A stretch of 64,000 bases of DNA from the NCBI RefSeq assembly GCF_001662305.1, contig NZ_BDEP01000014.1:171738-235737 (forward strand). The letters run 5' to 3'. A program made the translations under genes and the position numbers. The DNA is from Halomonas caseinilytica. Its GTDB lineage: Bacteria; Pseudomonadota; Gammaproteobacteria; Pseudomonadales; Halomonadaceae. Below are positions 63,880-64,000 of the stretch, piece after piece; position 1 is the first letter of the stretch, and the number at the start of each line of letters is the position of its first letter. The notes under the pieces are model-generated. The model had not been told where the DNA came from and did not search any database. It worked only from the letters and a program-made list of their open reading frames with translations.

Positions 63880-64000
63880 TTGCCAGGCTCGTCGCCGAGG
63901 ACGATGATGCGCCCACCGCCGCCCGCTACCGGGCCTTCCTCGAGGCCCTGCGCGAGGCCGGCTTTGCCGGCGAGATCGCTCCGGACTACGCCAATCGCAC
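63876..64000 (+). CDS. YdiJ-type FAD-binding oxidoreductase, likely D-2-hydroxyglutarate dehydrogenase (3' end outside window)
   Basis: Only the first 41 residues are visible. The frame stays open to the end of the window. The segment YRAFLEALREAGFAGEIAPD then YANRT matches the N-terminal start of large YdiJ-type FAD/iron-sulfur oxidases, which include the D-2-hydroxyglutarate dehydrogenase of lysine catabolism in P. putida. ATG 63876 overlaps the aminotransferase stop by four bases, so the two are coupled. Assignment rests on a short stretch plus context. Confidence 0.55.
   Translation, partial: MIARLVAEDDDAPTAARYRAFLEALREAGFAGEIAPDYANR

Overview
The window is a high-GC gammaproteobacterial chromosome segment that looks like a member of the Halomonadaceae (Halomonas or a close relative). 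I infer this from overall protein similarity, high GC, a Tat-exported TRAP binding protein, and gene blocks that follow the Pseudomonas/Halomonas arrangement: ubiC-ubiA-phoB-phoR-pst, recG-oxyR, gmk-rpoZ-spoT-ridA and yicC-rph-crc-like-pyrE-trmL-rep. No phage, transposase, integrase or CRISPR array is visible. Most of the first 36 kb is ordinary core genome; from about 37 kb on the content is more accessory and catabolic.

Layout. 1-4.8 kb: 3' part of a HexR-type regulator, uvrD, an orphan TRAP binding protein and an acyl-CoA thioesterase. 4.9-14.2 kb: phosphate block pstS-pstC-pstA-pstB-phoU, then cysZ, then phoR/phoB on the opposite strand, then ubiA. I see Pho boxes before pstC (three repeats in register) and before phoB. 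14.3-24.4 kb: ubiC, rubredoxin reductase, HU, a small SCP2-like protein, a YccS-type FUSC membrane protein, recG-oxyR, a YeeZ-like SDR protein, thpR and ridA. 24.5-36.4 kb: spoT, rpoZ, gmk, an MFS exporter with a terminator-like leader, a BASS transporter, yicC, rph, a Crc-like pseudo-nuclease, pyrE, trmL and rep.

36.5-41.6 kb: cytochrome c5 and a three-subunit membrane gluconate-2-dehydrogenase-type enzyme (Tat gamma subunit, tri-heme cytochrome, GMC flavoprotein), followed by tRNA-Arg(CCG). 41.8-47.3 kb: an M20 amidohydrolase with a DUF3311/SSS transporter pair, convergent with a CobW GTPase and a YtcJ-like amidohydrolase that overlap; the M20 gene is noticeably more AT-rich than its surroundings. 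47.5-50.6 kb: a DJ-1/PfpI protein and the peroxide-detoxifying pair ahpC-ahpF, likely targets of the OxyR encoded at 21.5-22.5 kb.

51.5-64 kb: amino-acid uptake and breakdown. aapJQMP is a general L-amino-acid ABC importer. Next come an AmaA-like pipecolate oxidase, a MetS-like small subunit and NSS transporter, an AmaB-like piperideine-6-carboxylate dehydrogenase, two paralogous convergent LysR regulators, a 2-aminoadipate-type aminotransferase, and the start of a YdiJ-type FAD oxidoreductase likely to be D-2-hydroxyglutarate dehydrogenase. Read together they form most of the pipecolate to 2-aminoadipate to 2-oxoglutarate branch of lysine catabolism known from Pseudomonas putida, with one LysR facing each half. 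This cluster is the most interesting part of the window.
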